Origin: an uncultured Cardiobacterium sp. | GTDB lineage: Bacteria > Pseudomonadota > Gammaproteobacteria > Cardiobacteriales > Cardiobacteriaceae | NCBI RefSeq assembly: GCF_938028825.1 | Contig: NZ_CALIZP010000062.1 | Coordinates: 12,853 to 76,852, forward strand | DNA length: 64,000 nucleotides | Reading direction: 5' to 3' | Shown: positions 52,638-61,238 of the stretch, one piece after another | Position numbering within the stretch: position 1 is the first letter of the stretch | Layout: each line of letters starts with the position of its first letter | Made by a program: the position numbers and the translations under genes | The notes under the pieces: generated by a model | The model's input: only the letters and a program-made list of their open reading frames with translations | Databases searched by the model: none | What the model was told of the DNA's origin: nothing

Positions 52638-53177
52638 ATGGCTAGATTATTTGTTAAATATAAAGATGAACTTGCGCAGCATTTACTCATTAAGTTCAAT
52701 CTTAGTAATATAATGGAAGTTCCAAGATTGACTAAAATAACAATTAATATGGGAGTAGGTGAAGCCGTTAATGATAAGAAAATCTTGGATAATGCTATTC
52801 ATGATTTAGCGTTAATTTCTGGACAAAAACCTATTGTGACTAAATCCAAAAAATCAATAGCTGGTTTTAAGATTAGAGATGGCTGGCCAATTGGGTGCAA
52901 AGTAACTTTACGCCGTGAGCGGATGTACGAGTTTCTAGATCGTTTAATCAACATTTCATTGCCTAGAACTAGAGATTTTCGTGGGCTAAGCTCAAAAGCT
53001 TTTGACGGAAGAGGTAACTATACTTTTGGTATACGAGAACATATTGTATTTCCGGAAATAGATTTTGAAAAAACAGATGCTATTCGTGGTATGGACATTA
53101 CGGTTACTACAACAGCGAAAGATGACGTAAGTGCTAAAGCGTTGTTGGAATCTTTTGGGTTTCCTTTTAGGAGTTAA
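52638..53177 (+). CDS. rplE: 50S ribosomal protein L5
   Basis: L5 binds 5S rRNA and P-site tRNA. The 179-aa protein has MEVPRLTKITINMGVGEA, GQKPIVTKSKKSIAGFKIR, LPRTRDFRGLS and GNYTFGIREHIVFPEIDF. Length equals the E. coli protein. Very A/T-rich. rpsN follows after four bases. Confidence 0.98.
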   Translation: MARLFVKYKDELAQHLLIKFNLSNIMEVPRLTKITINMGVGEAVNDKKILDNAIHDLALISGQKPIVTKSKKSIAGFKIRDGWPIGCKVTLRRERMYEFLDRLINISLPRTRDFRGLSSKAFDGRGNYTFGIREHIVFPEIDFEKTDAIRGMDITVTTTAKDDVSAKALLESFGFPFRS

Positions 53178-53181
53178 TAAC

Positions 53182-53490
53182 ATGGCTAAGAAAAACATGA
53201 TTAACCGCGAACTTAAGCGCATTCAATTAGTACAAAAATTTGTTGCTAGACGCAGAGAACTCAAAGAGATCATTCGTAAAGTGGATTTTTATTCTGTCGA
53301 AGAGAGAGACGCCGCGCAAGAAAAACTACAAAAACTCCCTAGAGATGCTTCTCCTTCTAGATTGCAGCGTCGTTGTAGAATCACGGGACGTCCTCATGCT
53401 GTCTATCGCAGGTTTGGTCTTTCACGAAATAAATTGCGTGAGTTAGCAATGCAGGGAGAAGTTCCTGGAATTAGAAAATCAAGTTGGTGA
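53182..53490 (+). CDS. rpsN: 30S ribosomal protein S14 (zinc-free form)
   Basis: S14 is in the 30S head. The 102-aa protein is the long form without the CxxC zinc ribbon, with RCRITGRPHAVYRRFGLSRNKLRELA at its C-terminal half. The ATG at 53182 has AGGAG ten bases upstream. An unusual 148-base gap separates it from rpsH. Confidence 0.97.
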   Translation: MAKKNMINRELKRIQLVQKFVARRRELKEIIRKVDFYSVEERDAAQEKLQKLPRDASPSRLQRRCRITGRPHAVYRRFGLSRNKLRELAMQGEVPGIRKSSW

Positions 53491-53638
53491 CTTTTCAATA
53501 TTAAGTTACAAGAGCATGAAAGCTAAGAACCCATTCACTAGACAAATCGTGATGCAGCAATAGCCAAATGGTTAGTACTATAAAATATCACCTAGAGAGA
53601 TGGGCGCTAAAACCAATACTGTTTAATACGAGGTATAT
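53491..53638. other. long spacer between rpsN and rpsH
   Basis: These 148 bases hold no ORF, tRNA or clear hairpin terminator. The usual spacing in this operon is under 40 bases. A weak promoter or a regulatory RNA element cannot be excluded. Confidence 0.5.
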
Positions 53639-54028
53639 ATGTTAACGGATCCAATTGCGGACATGCTTACGCGTATTCGAAATGCTCAGCATACTGGGCG
53701 TTCAGTCGTGAGCATGCCTGCTTCTAAACAAAAAATAGCTATTGCCACAGTCTTACAAGAAGAAGGATACATCCAATCTTTTAGTGTAAAAGAAAGTATC
53801 AAATCTGAGCTAATCATAATATTAAAATACTACCAAGGGAAACCTGTTATTGATTTCATCAGGCGTGCTAGTCGGCCGGGGCTTCGACTTTTTAAAGATA
53901 AAGGGGCTCTGCCTCGTGTTCGCGGCGGCTTAGGGATGGCTATTATTTCCACATCTCAGGGCGTGATGAGCGATTCCAAAGCTCGTCAAAAAATGATTGG
54001 TGGCGAAGTCATTTGCTATGTAGCTTAA
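53639..54028 (+). CDS. rpsH: 30S ribosomal protein S8
   Basis: S8 binds central-domain 16S rRNA and in E. coli represses the spc operon. The 129-aa protein has DPIADMLTRIRNAQ, SRPGLRLF and the C-terminal GLGMAIISTSQGVMSDSKARQ. GAGG precedes the ATG by 7 bases. It follows the long spacer after rpsN. Confidence 0.98.
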   Translation: MLTDPIADMLTRIRNAQHTGRSVVSMPASKQKIAIATVLQEEGYIQSFSVKESIKSELIIILKYYQGKPVIDFIRRASRPGLRLFKDKGALPRVRGGLGMAIISTSQGVMSDSKARQKMIGGEVICYVA

Positions 54029-54042
54029 TATGGAGAAAAGAG

Positions 54043-54576
54043 ATGTCACGCGTAGGTAAACAGCCAATACAGATCCCTAGCGGAGTTAATATTTTAATTA
54101 ATGATAGAATTATTAATGTACAAGGTAGGAGAGGAAGTCTAAATTTAGAGCTTCATGCTTATGTTAACCTTGAACAGAGCGCGGACTCTATTCATTTATT
54201 TCCTGTCCGTCAAGAAGCCTCCCATTGGGCAATGTGCGGAACAATGAGATCTATTCTTAATAACATGATTATTGGAGTTACGATTGGTTTTGAAAAGAAA
54301 CTACAATTGGTCGGTGTAGGCTATCGCGCGCAGGCACAAGGGCAAAAATTGAACCTTTTGTTAGGATTCTCTCATCCTATAGAGTTTTCTATTCCCGTTG
54401 GAATTTCAATTGAAACACCAAGTCAATCAGAAATTATTATTAAAGGCAGTGATAAGCAACAAGTAGGTGAAGTGGCAGCAAAACTCCGAGCTTACCGATC
54501 TCCTGAGCCATATAAAGGAAAGGGAATTCGTTATATGGATGAGCGAATTCTTATGAAAGAAGCTAAGAAAAAATAG
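54043..54576 (+). CDS. rplF: 50S ribosomal protein L6
   Basis: L6 lies near the sarcin-ricin loop. The 177-aa protein begins MSRVGKQPIQIPSGV and has two similar alpha/beta domains, with LVGVGYRAQAQGQKLNLLLGFSHP and the C-terminal YRSPEPYKGKGIRY. The ATG at 54043 has GGAG nine bases upstream; an earlier in-frame ATG is in rpsH. Confidence 0.97.
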   Translation: MSRVGKQPIQIPSGVNILINDRIINVQGRRGSLNLELHAYVNLEQSADSIHLFPVRQEASHWAMCGTMRSILNNMIIGVTIGFEKKLQLVGVGYRAQAQGQKLNLLLGFSHPIEFSIPVGISIETPSQSEIIIKGSDKQQVGEVAAKLRAYRSPEPYKGKGIRYMDERILMKEAKKK

Positions 54577-54591
54577 TAAGGGTCAATGCAA

Positions 54592-54948
54592 ATGAATGAG
54601 AAAAAGCTTAAACGAATTCGTCGTGGCAAACGAAGCCGGCTTAATATTCGTGAGGCTGGAAAAGTCAGTTTAATTATCCATAAGACTTCTAGACATATTT
54701 ATGCGCAGATTATTAGTGCAGATGGATCTAGGATTTTGGCTAGTGCTTCTACTTTACAGGAAGCAGTTAAGAATAATCTCAAATATACGGGGAATATAGA
54801 AGCGGCAGCTAGAGTCGGAGCATTAATAGCACAAAAAGCTAAAGGACAGGGAATTTATCAAATCGTATTTGACCGTAGCGGTTTTAGTTATCATGGGCGT
54901 GTGAAAGCACTTGCAGATGCTGCTAGAGAAGTTGGTTTGGATTTTTAA
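54592..54948 (+). CDS. rplR: 50S ribosomal protein L18
   Basis: L18 binds 5S rRNA. The 118-aa protein has KKLKRIRRGKRSRLNIRE, KTSRHIYAQIISADGSRILASAST and FDRSGFSYHGRVKALADAAREVGL. I chose the ATG at 54592, which gives the usual length and lies about 8 bases from AGGG; the ATG at 54586 is an alternative. Confidence 0.96.
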   Translation: MNEKKLKRIRRGKRSRLNIREAGKVSLIIHKTSRHIYAQIISADGSRILASASTLQEAVKNNLKYTGNIEAAARVGALIAQKAKGQGIYQIVFDRSGFSYHGRVKALADAAREVGLDF

Positions 54949-54966
54949 GTTAGTAGGGTAATTATA

Positions 54967-55482
54967 ATGGTACAGCAAAAAGACCGTTCGCAGGATACCG
55001 AGTTTTCCGAAAAATTAGTGGCTGTCAATCGTGTCACAAAAGTAGTTAAAGGTGGTAGGCAATTTACTTTTACTGCCTTGACAGTTGTAGGAGACGGTAA
55101 TGGTCGTGTCGGGTATGGCTATGGTAAAGCCAAGGAAGTTCCTATTGCTATACAAAAGGCAATGGATCATGCAAAAAAGAATTTAGTTAAAATTGTTCTT
55201 AATAATGATACATTGCATCATCCCGTGATAGGTACGCATGGAGCAGCTAAGGTCTATATGCAGCCGGCGTCAGCAGGAACTGGAATTATTGCGGGAGGAG
55301 CAATGAGAGCAGTTTTTGAAGTTTTAGGCATTAAAGATGTTTTAGCGAAATGTATCGGTACTCGAACCCCAGGCAACGTTGTGCGCGCTACTATCGTAGG
55401 GTTACAGAAAATGACGACACCCAATGAAATTGCTGCAAAACGCGGCAAGTCTCTTGAGGAGGTACAAGCAAATGTTGGATAA
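54967..55482 (+). CDS. rpsE: 30S ribosomal protein S5
   Basis: S5 is at the mRNA entry and near the decoding centre. The 171-aa protein has EKLVAVNRVTKVVKGGRQF, the VGDGNGRVGYGYGKAKEVP loop, and GIIAGGAMRAVFEVLGIKDVLAK. Its 3' end overlaps rpmD by 11 bases. Confidence 0.98.
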   Translation: MVQQKDRSQDTEFSEKLVAVNRVTKVVKGGRQFTFTALTVVGDGNGRVGYGYGKAKEVPIAIQKAMDHAKKNLVKIVLNNDTLHHPVIGTHGAAKVYMQPASAGTGIIAGGAMRAVFEVLGIKDVLAKCIGTRTPGNVVRATIVGLQKMTTPNEIAAKRGKSLEEVQANVG

Positions 55483-55660
55483 ACAAGTGAAAATAACATT
55501 AATTAAAAGTAAATTTGGTCGCTTACGTAGGCATAGGCAGTGCTTGTCAGCGTTGGGACTAAAAAAGATCCATCAATCACGTTTTATAGATGATACACCT
55601 TCTAATCGTGGGTTAATTAATAAAGTTTCTTATCTTCTGAAGATCGAAGAGGTGCACTGA
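55472..55660 (+). CDS. rpmD: 50S ribosomal protein L30
   Basis: The 62-aa protein has the L30 pattern: VKITLIKSKFGRLRRHRQCL, SALGLKKIHQSRFIDDTP and a C-terminal VSYLLKIEEV. The ATG at 55472 lies inside rpsE with GAGGAGG upstream, so it is coupled to rpsE. The stop overlaps the rplO start by one base. Confidence 0.96.
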   Translation: MLDKQVKITLIKSKFGRLRRHRQCLSALGLKKIHQSRFIDDTPSNRGLINKVSYLLKIEEVH

Positions 55661-56097
55661 TGTATCTGAATGATTTGCAACCTATGGCAGGATCCTATCA
55701 TAAATCAAAACGCTTAGGACGTGGAATTGGATCTGGATTAGGCAAAACTAGTGGTAAAGGACATAAAGGGCAAAAGGCTCGTTCTGGGGGGTACCATAAA
55801 ATCGGTTTTGAGGGCGGACAAATGCCCTTACAGCGCCGCCTTCCTAAGCGAGGATTTTTTAGCACCTCTAAGCAAGGTACGTTTCGCATTAGGACTTCCG
55901 AATTAAATGTTTTTACATCTTCTCAATTAATTGATATAGCCGCTTTGAAAGAAAGAAAAATTATTCCAATTGATGCAATAAAAGTAAAGATTTTCCTTAG
56001 TGGTGCTGTCTCTGTATCTTTAAAATTGGAAGGAATTAATGTTACGTCTGGAGCTAGAGAAATGATAGAGGCCGCTGGTGGCTCTGTTAGTGAGTGA
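55660..56097 (+). CDS. rplO: 50S ribosomal protein L15
   Basis: L15 is a late-assembly protein. The 145-aa protein begins MYLNDLQPMAGSYHKSKRLGRG and has the glycine-rich SGLGKTSGKGHKGQKARSGG, GFEGGQMPLQRRLPKRGF and C-terminal VTSGAREMIEAAGG. It overlaps rpmD by one base and precedes secY by 18 bases. Confidence 0.98.
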   Translation: MYLNDLQPMAGSYHKSKRLGRGIGSGLGKTSGKGHKGQKARSGGYHKIGFEGGQMPLQRRLPKRGFFSTSKQGTFRIRTSELNVFTSSQLIDIAALKERKIIPIDAIKVKIFLSGAVSVSLKLEGINVTSGAREMIEAAGGSVSE

Positions 56098-56115
56098 TGT
56101 TTATAGGATGATCAT

Positions 56116-57447
56116 ATGACGGCGAAGATAAGTAATAATTCAAATAAGGAGCTAATTTCGCGACTTTGGTATCTGATTTTTGCATTAATAATTTATCGTA
56201 TTGGTGCACATATTCCTGTTCCGGGAATAGATCATACCAAAGTGCGCCAATTGTTTGAGAGTGGAGAAGGATCAATATTTCAGCTCTTTAATATGTTTTC
56301 TGGTGGAGCATTGAGTAATGCCTCGTTACTTGCTTTGGGAGTTGCCCCTTATATATCTGCATCAATTGTCCTGCAGCTATTTACGCATATGTATCCGCCA
56401 CTTAAAGAATTACGCCTACAAGGAAGTGGCGGACAGAAAAAGATCGGGCAATATACGCGTTATTTGGCCTTTGGCTTTGCACTCATACAAGGATTTGCAA
56501 TATCCAAAATGGTCATGGCTCAAAATCTAACTCTGTATCATGGACAACCCTTTCTAATAATGGGAGCTATTTCTTTAGCAACGGGTGCTTTATTCATGAT
56601 GTGGCTTGGCGAACAAATTACGGAGCGTGGCATCGGTAATGGTATTTCTATGTTGATTTTTGCTGGCATTGCCGTTCATATACCATCTGGTATTGTAAAC
56701 CTAATTGTACAAGCCAAAGAAGGCGATATTACTTTTTTCAGATTCTTTCTGATGCTATCTATTATAGTGTCGCTGTTTGCACTTATTGTGGTTACTGAAC
56801 GTGCGCAAAGACAGATTGCAATTCATTATGCTAAACGACAGGGACCAGGTAGCCATGATATGGGACAAAGATCACATTTGCCATTGAAAATTAATATGGC
56901 GGGCGTTATTCCTGCAATTTTTGCTTCGGCAATAATAACATTAATAGTATCGGGACTTGCTCTTCTTGGAAGCCTACCTGGCACTTGGGGACGCTATTTC
57001 TCTGATGTGACACATGGATTTTCGCAAGGAAATTGGCTGTATATCGCAACATTTTCATTATTGATAGTGCTTTTTTCTTTCTTTTATACGGCCATGATGT
57101 TTGAAAATCGTGAGCTTGCTGAAAATTTAAAGAAATCTAATGCGTTTATTCAGGGGTTTAGGCCTGGTAGACAGACTTCCGAGTATCTTGATATGGTGCA
57201 GGAACGATTGACTTTAGTAGGTGCAATCTATGTTGCCTTTGTATGTATCCTGCCTTCTCTGTTAAATATAGGTTCTGCGAACGGGCAAGTCCTTTTCCTT
57301 TTTGGAGGTACTTCCTTACTCATTGCTGTTGTCGTTGCAATGGATTTTGTTTCGCAAATTCAGTCTCATGTTATGTCTAAGCAATATGAACAACTGATGA
57401 AAAAAGCAAATCTTGCAGGATTTAATAATAATAGAGGAAGTCTCTAA
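56116..57447 (+). CDS. secY: preprotein translocase subunit SecY
   Basis: SecY is the protein-conducting channel. The 443-aa protein has ten membrane helices, the plug region FNMFSGGALSNASLLALGVAPYISASI (pattern), LWLGEQITERGIGNGIS-like MMWLGEQITERGIGNG, the cytosolic loop with KRQGPGSHDMGQRSHLPLKIN and the C5 arginine loop FIQGFRPGRQTSEYLD. rpmJ does not follow it as it usually does. Confidence 0.98.
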   Translation: MTAKISNNSNKELISRLWYLIFALIIYRIGAHIPVPGIDHTKVRQLFESGEGSIFQLFNMFSGGALSNASLLALGVAPYISASIVLQLFTHMYPPLKELRLQGSGGQKKIGQYTRYLAFGFALIQGFAISKMVMAQNLTLYHGQPFLIMGAISLATGALFMMWLGEQITERGIGNGISMLIFAGIAVHIPSGIVNLIVQAKEGDITFFRFFLMLSIIVSLFALIVVTERAQRQIAIHYAKRQGPGSHDMGQRSHLPLKINMAGVIPAIFASAIITLIVSGLALLGSLPGTWGRYFSDVTHGFSQGNWLYIATFSLLIVLFSFFYTAMMFENRELAENLKKSNAFIQGFRPGRQTSEYLDMVQERLTLVGAIYVAFVCILPSLLNIGSANGQVLFLFGGTSLLIAVVVAMDFVSQIQSHVMSKQYEQLMKKANLAGFNNNRGSL

Positions 57448-57484
57448 AGTTTATGTCCTAAGTGGAATTAATAGATTTTCTATG

Positions 57485-57493
57485 TGATATAAT
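57485..57493 (+). promoter_or_regulatory. extended -10 promoter candidate before rpsM
   Basis: TGATATAAT at 57485-57493 is a perfect extended -10 (TGnTATAAT). No good -35 lies 16-18 bases upstream, which an extended -10 can do without. It sits in the 152-base secY-rpsM gap and would start the alpha operon about 100 bases before rpsM. Confidence 0.6.
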
Positions 57494-57599
57494 TAAGACG
57501 GTTCTGCTACTTATGTCATGATAAAGTTATACTTTTTCAGTTCATTGATTAGCTTATCACTTAGAGTGGTGGTGTAATTTTTTATTTTAGGAGTTTAAA

Positions 57600-57956
57600 A
57601 TGGCTCGCATAGCTGGAATTAATGTACCAACACAAAAACACGCTGTTATCGCGTTAACAGCTATCTACGGTATTGGCCTAACCCGTGCCCGCAATATTTG
57701 TGCAGCAGCAAAGGTTGAACCAACAAAGAAAATTCGCGATCTTACTGATGCGGAAGTTGATTCTTTGCGCGCAGCGGTTGCTGAATACAAAGTAGAGGGC
57801 GACTTACGTCGTCAAATCTCTATGAGCATAAAACGGTTGATGGATTTAGGCTGCTATCGAGGTTTACGCCATCGTCGTGCTCTTCCAGTACGCGGTCAGC
57901 GTACTAAAACGAATGCGAGAACCAGGAAAGGTCCTCGTCGCCCGATTAAACGATAA
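57600..57956 (+). CDS. rpsM: 30S ribosomal protein S13
   Basis: S13 contacts P-site tRNA and bridges the subunits. The 118-aa protein has RIAGINVPTQKHAVIALTAIYGIG, MDLGCYRGLRHRRALPVRGQRTKTNARTRKGP (pattern). AGGAG is ten bases before the ATG. First gene of the alpha-operon segment. Codon use is less AT-rich than in rplC-secY. Confidence 0.98.
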   Translation: MARIAGINVPTQKHAVIALTAIYGIGLTRARNICAAAKVEPTKKIRDLTDAEVDSLRAAVAEYKVEGDLRRQISMSIKRLMDLGCYRGLRHRRALPVRGQRTKTNARTRKGPRRPIKR

Positions 57957-57973
57957 AATGTAGAGGAGATCTT

Positions 57974-58375
57974 ATGGCTAAAGCTACTACTAGTAAGCAA
58001 AAAAATGTTAGAAAAAAAGCGAAGCGTGTTGTTGTGGATGCTGTTGCGCATGTCCACGCTTCTTTTAATAACACTATCGTGACCATTACCGATGGTCAGG
58101 GTAACACGCTTTCTTGGGCAACTGCTGGTGGTTCTGGTTTCCGTGGCTCAAGAAAGAGTACACCGTTTGCAGCACAGGTAGCTGCCGAACAGGCTGGGAA
58201 TGCTGCTAAAGAATACGGCGTCCAAAATCTTGATGTGAATGTTAAGGGCCCTGGGCCCGGTCGAGAATCGGCTGTGCGCGCATTAAATGCCGCTGGTTTT
58301 AACATTCACAGTATCACTGATGTAACACCCATTCCGCACAATGGTTGTCGTCCTCCTAAGAAGCGTCGCGTTTAA
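57974..58375 (+). CDS. rpsK: 30S ribosomal protein S11
   Basis: S11 lies on the platform near the E-site mRNA. The 133-aa protein has AHVHASFNNTIVTITDGQGN, GGSGFRGSRKSTPFAAQVAAE and the C-terminal IPHNGCRPPKKRRV. GAGGAG is upstream of the ATG. Lysine-rich N-terminal tail is slightly long. Confidence 0.98.
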   Translation: MAKATTSKQKNVRKKAKRVVVDAVAHVHASFNNTIVTITDGQGNTLSWATAGGSGFRGSRKSTPFAAQVAAEQAGNAAKEYGVQNLDVNVKGPGPGRESAVRALNAAGFNIHSITDVTPIPHNGCRPPKKRRV

Positions 58376-58395
58376 TTTGCCCGGAGTATTGATTA

Positions 58396-59016
58396 ATGGC
58401 TAGATATATCGGACCTAAGTGTCGTTTGGCTCGCAGAGAGGGGATTGACCTCGAATTGAAATCAGGGATTCGTCCCACTGAGTCGAAATGTAATATGGGA
58501 GCTGCACCTGGACAGCACGGTATTCGTCGAGGGCGGCTATCTGATTATGGAAACCAGTTGCGAGAAAAGCAGAAGTTAAAACGTATTTATGGAGTACTGG
58601 AGCGCCAGTTCCGTAATTACTATAAGAAAGCGTCACAACAAAAAGGTTCTACAGGAGAGAACTTGCTGCAATTTTTGGAACAACGTTTGGATAATGTGGT
58701 TTATCGCATGGGGTATGGAACGACTCGTGCTGAGTCGCGTCAATTGGTTTCTCATGGAGCAATTGAAGTTAACGGTAGATGTGTAACAATAGCTTCTTTC
58801 CAAGTTAGAGCAAATGATATCGTTGCGGTGCGTGAGAAAAGCCGTAAGCAATCACGTATTCAAAGTTCTTTAGAACTTGCAACGCAACGCGGATTTGTTG
58901 AATGGGTTGATGTGGATACGACGAAGATGTCAGGTTTATTTAAAAGGGTACCTGACCGTATTGATTTGTCGCCAGATATTAACGAATCATTAGTAGTAGA
59001 ATTGTATTCTAAGTAA
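58396..59016 (+). CDS. rpsD: 30S ribosomal protein S4
   Basis: S4 nucleates 30S body assembly and in E. coli represses the alpha operon. The 206-aa protein has MARYIGPKCRLARREGIDL, GAAPGQHGIRRGRLSDYG and the S4 RNA-binding domain RLDNVVYRMGYGTTRAESRQLVSHGAI (pattern). The N-terminal zinc CxxC set is absent, as in the E. coli type. Confidence 0.98.
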   Translation: MARYIGPKCRLARREGIDLELKSGIRPTESKCNMGAAPGQHGIRRGRLSDYGNQLREKQKLKRIYGVLERQFRNYYKKASQQKGSTGENLLQFLEQRLDNVVYRMGYGTTRAESRQLVSHGAIEVNGRCVTIASFQVRANDIVAVREKSRKQSRIQSSLELATQRGFVEWVDVDTTKMSGLFKRVPDRIDLSPDINESLVVELYSK

Positions 59017-59055
59017 TCTTAAAAATTCTTTTAATTACTTTTATAGGCATTTTAT

Positions 59056-60021
59056 ATGGCGTTATCAGATCTGTTAACTCCACGTATCGTTAAGATACAA
59101 GAAATTGGATTAAATACGTCACGAGTTACTTTAGAACCGCTGGAACGTGGTTTCGGTTATACTTTAGGTACGGCATTACGTCGCGTGCTGTTGTCTTCTA
59201 TTGAGGGCGCTGCCGTTACTGAATGTGAGATTGATGGTGTTCTACATGAATATTCAGCGATCGAGGGAGTGAGTGAAGATGTTATTGATGTTTTGCTGAA
59301 TTTAAAGGGATTATCTTTAATTTTACATGAGGGCGATCGTGCCAAAATGCATTTATCTGCTAATAAAGCTGGCATAGTTAGCGCAGAATGTTTTAAGGTT
59401 CCAGCTAATGTCAAAATTTGTAACCCTGGACATGTGATTGCTCATTTGACTCAGGATGTTCCTTTTAATATGACGGTTGTTGTTGAGAAAGGCCGTGGCT
59501 ACCAGGTAGCTGTTCAGGAGGGGGGGGCTGTAAATGTGCCTAATGTTTTGCGCATTGATGCATCTTTTAGCCCTATAAAACGTATCGCCTATCGTGTAGA
59601 GGCTGCACGTGTTGAGCAACATACTGATCTGGACAAGTTGATTATTGATGTCGAATCTAATGGTTCAATAGAACCAGAACAAGCAATTAGACAGGCGGCA
59701 ACTATTTTACACAAACAAATTGCTGTTTTTGTTAATTTGGAATCTACCGAGGTTGAAATAGAACCAGAGGAAGAAACGCAGGTTGATCCGGTATTGCTAC
59801 GACCAGTTGATGATTTAGAACTAACTGTGCGTAGCGCTAATTGCCTTAAAGCAGAGAACATTAACAATATTGGTGATTTGGTACGCAGAACGGAAGTTGA
59901 GCTTTTAAAGACACCGAATTTGGGTAAAAAATCACTAAATGAGATAAAAGAGGTTCTGGCCGCGCATGGTCTAGAACTTGGTATGGATTTAGATAATTGG
60001 TCTGGTAATGAGACCCACTAG
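59056..60021 (+). CDS. rpoA: RNA polymerase subunit alpha
   Basis: RpoA dimerises to start polymerase assembly and its C-terminal domain binds UP elements and activators. The 321-aa protein has the N-terminal domain blocks EPLERGFGYTLGTALRRVLLSS and KGRGYQVAVQEGG, a linker near residue 235, and the C-terminal domain with LRPVDDLELTVRSANCLKAENI and NLGKKSLNEIKEVL. It lies 39 bases after rpsD. Confidence 0.98.
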   Translation: MALSDLLTPRIVKIQEIGLNTSRVTLEPLERGFGYTLGTALRRVLLSSIEGAAVTECEIDGVLHEYSAIEGVSEDVIDVLLNLKGLSLILHEGDRAKMHLSANKAGIVSAECFKVPANVKICNPGHVIAHLTQDVPFNMTVVVEKGRGYQVAVQEGGAVNVPNVLRIDASFSPIKRIAYRVEAARVEQHTDLDKLIIDVESNGSIEPEQAIRQAATILHKQIAVFVNLESTEVEIEPEEETQVDPVLLRPVDDLELTVRSANCLKAENINNIGDLVRRTEVELLKTPNLGKKSLNEIKEVLAAHGLELGMDLDNWSGNETH

Positions 60022-60052
60022 TCTAGTTTTATTTATTTAGTTAGGAGTTTTT

Positions 60053-60430
60053 ATGAGACACAAATTGTCGGGACGTAAATTTAATCGCACCAGTGCGCAT
60101 CGTAAAGCGATGTTCAAAAATATGTCGGTTTCTTTGATTGAGCATGAATTGATTAAAACGACTTTATCTAAAGCAAAGGATTTGCGTGGGATTATTGAGC
60201 CCATTATTACGCATGCTAAAAACCATGATGATGTTGCAGGCCGACGCATTGCGTTTTCGCGTCTGCGTGATCGCAAAGCAGTGCAAAAATTATTCGCAGA
60301 AATCGCACCACGTTATAAGGCTCGTCCGGGTGGTTATGTAAGAATTTTAAAATGTGGTTATAGGGCAGGTGATCGGGCACCAATGGCGTATATTGAATTT
60401 GTGGATCGACTTGTTGCGGATGAAGCATAA
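60053..60430 (+). CDS. rplQ: 50S ribosomal protein L17
   Basis: L17 is at the tunnel exit. The 125-aa protein begins MRHKLSGRKFNRTSAHRKAM and has LIKTTLSKAKDLRGIIEP, RDRKAVQKLFAEIAPRY and the C-terminal ILKCGYRAGDRAPMAYIEFVD. AGGAG precedes the ATG. It ends the ribosomal superoperon; no clear intrinsic terminator follows. Confidence 0.98.
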   Translation: MRHKLSGRKFNRTSAHRKAMFKNMSVSLIEHELIKTTLSKAKDLRGIIEPIITHAKNHDDVAGRRIAFSRLRDRKAVQKLFAEIAPRYKARPGGYVRILKCGYRAGDRAPMAYIEFVDRLVADEA

Positions 60431-61181
60431 AATAAAAGTGCAGGGGTTCTTACTTCATTAAGTAGGAAGCGTCATTGACTTCTTTGTGGACCACGAAAAT
60501 AGACCCATTGAGGATGACAAAGTAGAAGCTTTCAATTGGTATAAGACTTATGTTGATTTTTGATGGGTTTATTATTATAACTCTTGCGAAACGATTTTTA
60601 CAGAAATCTAATCCGACGAAGTGACGTGGATTCAAATGGCTCACAAGTGTAGCTTACGCTTTTTGGTGGTGTTCTGAAAAGTATGCTGACAGGGTTGTTG
60701 GTTAACAGAAACTAATAAAGGCAACGGGCAGATGTAGGCAGTAGTCTGAAAAGTATGCCGCCCATAATCCGAGCGGGTTTGGTTGACCTTCCAGCTATAA
60801 TGATAGGAAAAGCTCTCTCGTATCTTCTGTGTACGCTATTGACAGGTTCGTCGAGCATATATATCAGACCACCGCCATCACCGAAAATAGTCATTTCATG
60901 AGTGTGTCCATCTAGGCAAGGTCTTGTCTGGATGGTTTTTTTGTGGACGACAAGCCGAGGCGTAGATCGGCGGCTGCCGTTGGATTGTGGCAATTTTTCC
61001 GGGTAGTGGGGATTTGAGACCGACCCGGTGTCCGGCCGCCCCTTCCAGAAGGGCATATCATCTTTGATGTCCACAAGAATTTTTATGGGTATGGGCTGGA
61101 TAGGTCATGATCGTTACTGTTTCCGAACTATTCAACCATATGGGGGTGTGCTCAAAGAGCGTAAAAACAAATAGCGCGCCT
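60431..61181. other. 750-base gene-free, probably decayed stretch
   Basis: No reading frame here has family support on either strand; frames are broken by many stops. The 14-base word TCTGAAAAGTATGC occurs twice (about 60672 and 60749). Some plus-strand fragments read like eroded protein but I could not assign them. A decayed mobile element is possible. Confidence 0.45.
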
Positions 61182-61211
61182 TTGACAACCAGTTTACAAA
61201 TGATGTAAACT
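61182..61211 (+). promoter_or_regulatory. promoter with perfect palindromic operator, MarR-type gene
   Basis: TTGACA (61182-61187) and TAAACT (61206-61211) form a promoter with 18-base spacing. A perfect inverted repeat, AGTTTACA at 61191-61198 and TGTAAACT at 61204-61211, fills the spacer and covers the -10. A bound dimer would block polymerase, so autorepression by the MarR-family product just downstream is likely. Confidence 0.75.
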
Positions 61212-61238
61212 GGTTATTAATTTTCTTTCGGAGCCCCA

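Noticed and set aside
60712..61074. 120-codon minus-strand frame, considered as a transposase remnant
   Set aside because: No transposase motif could be recognised in any frame; kept only as decayed sequence.
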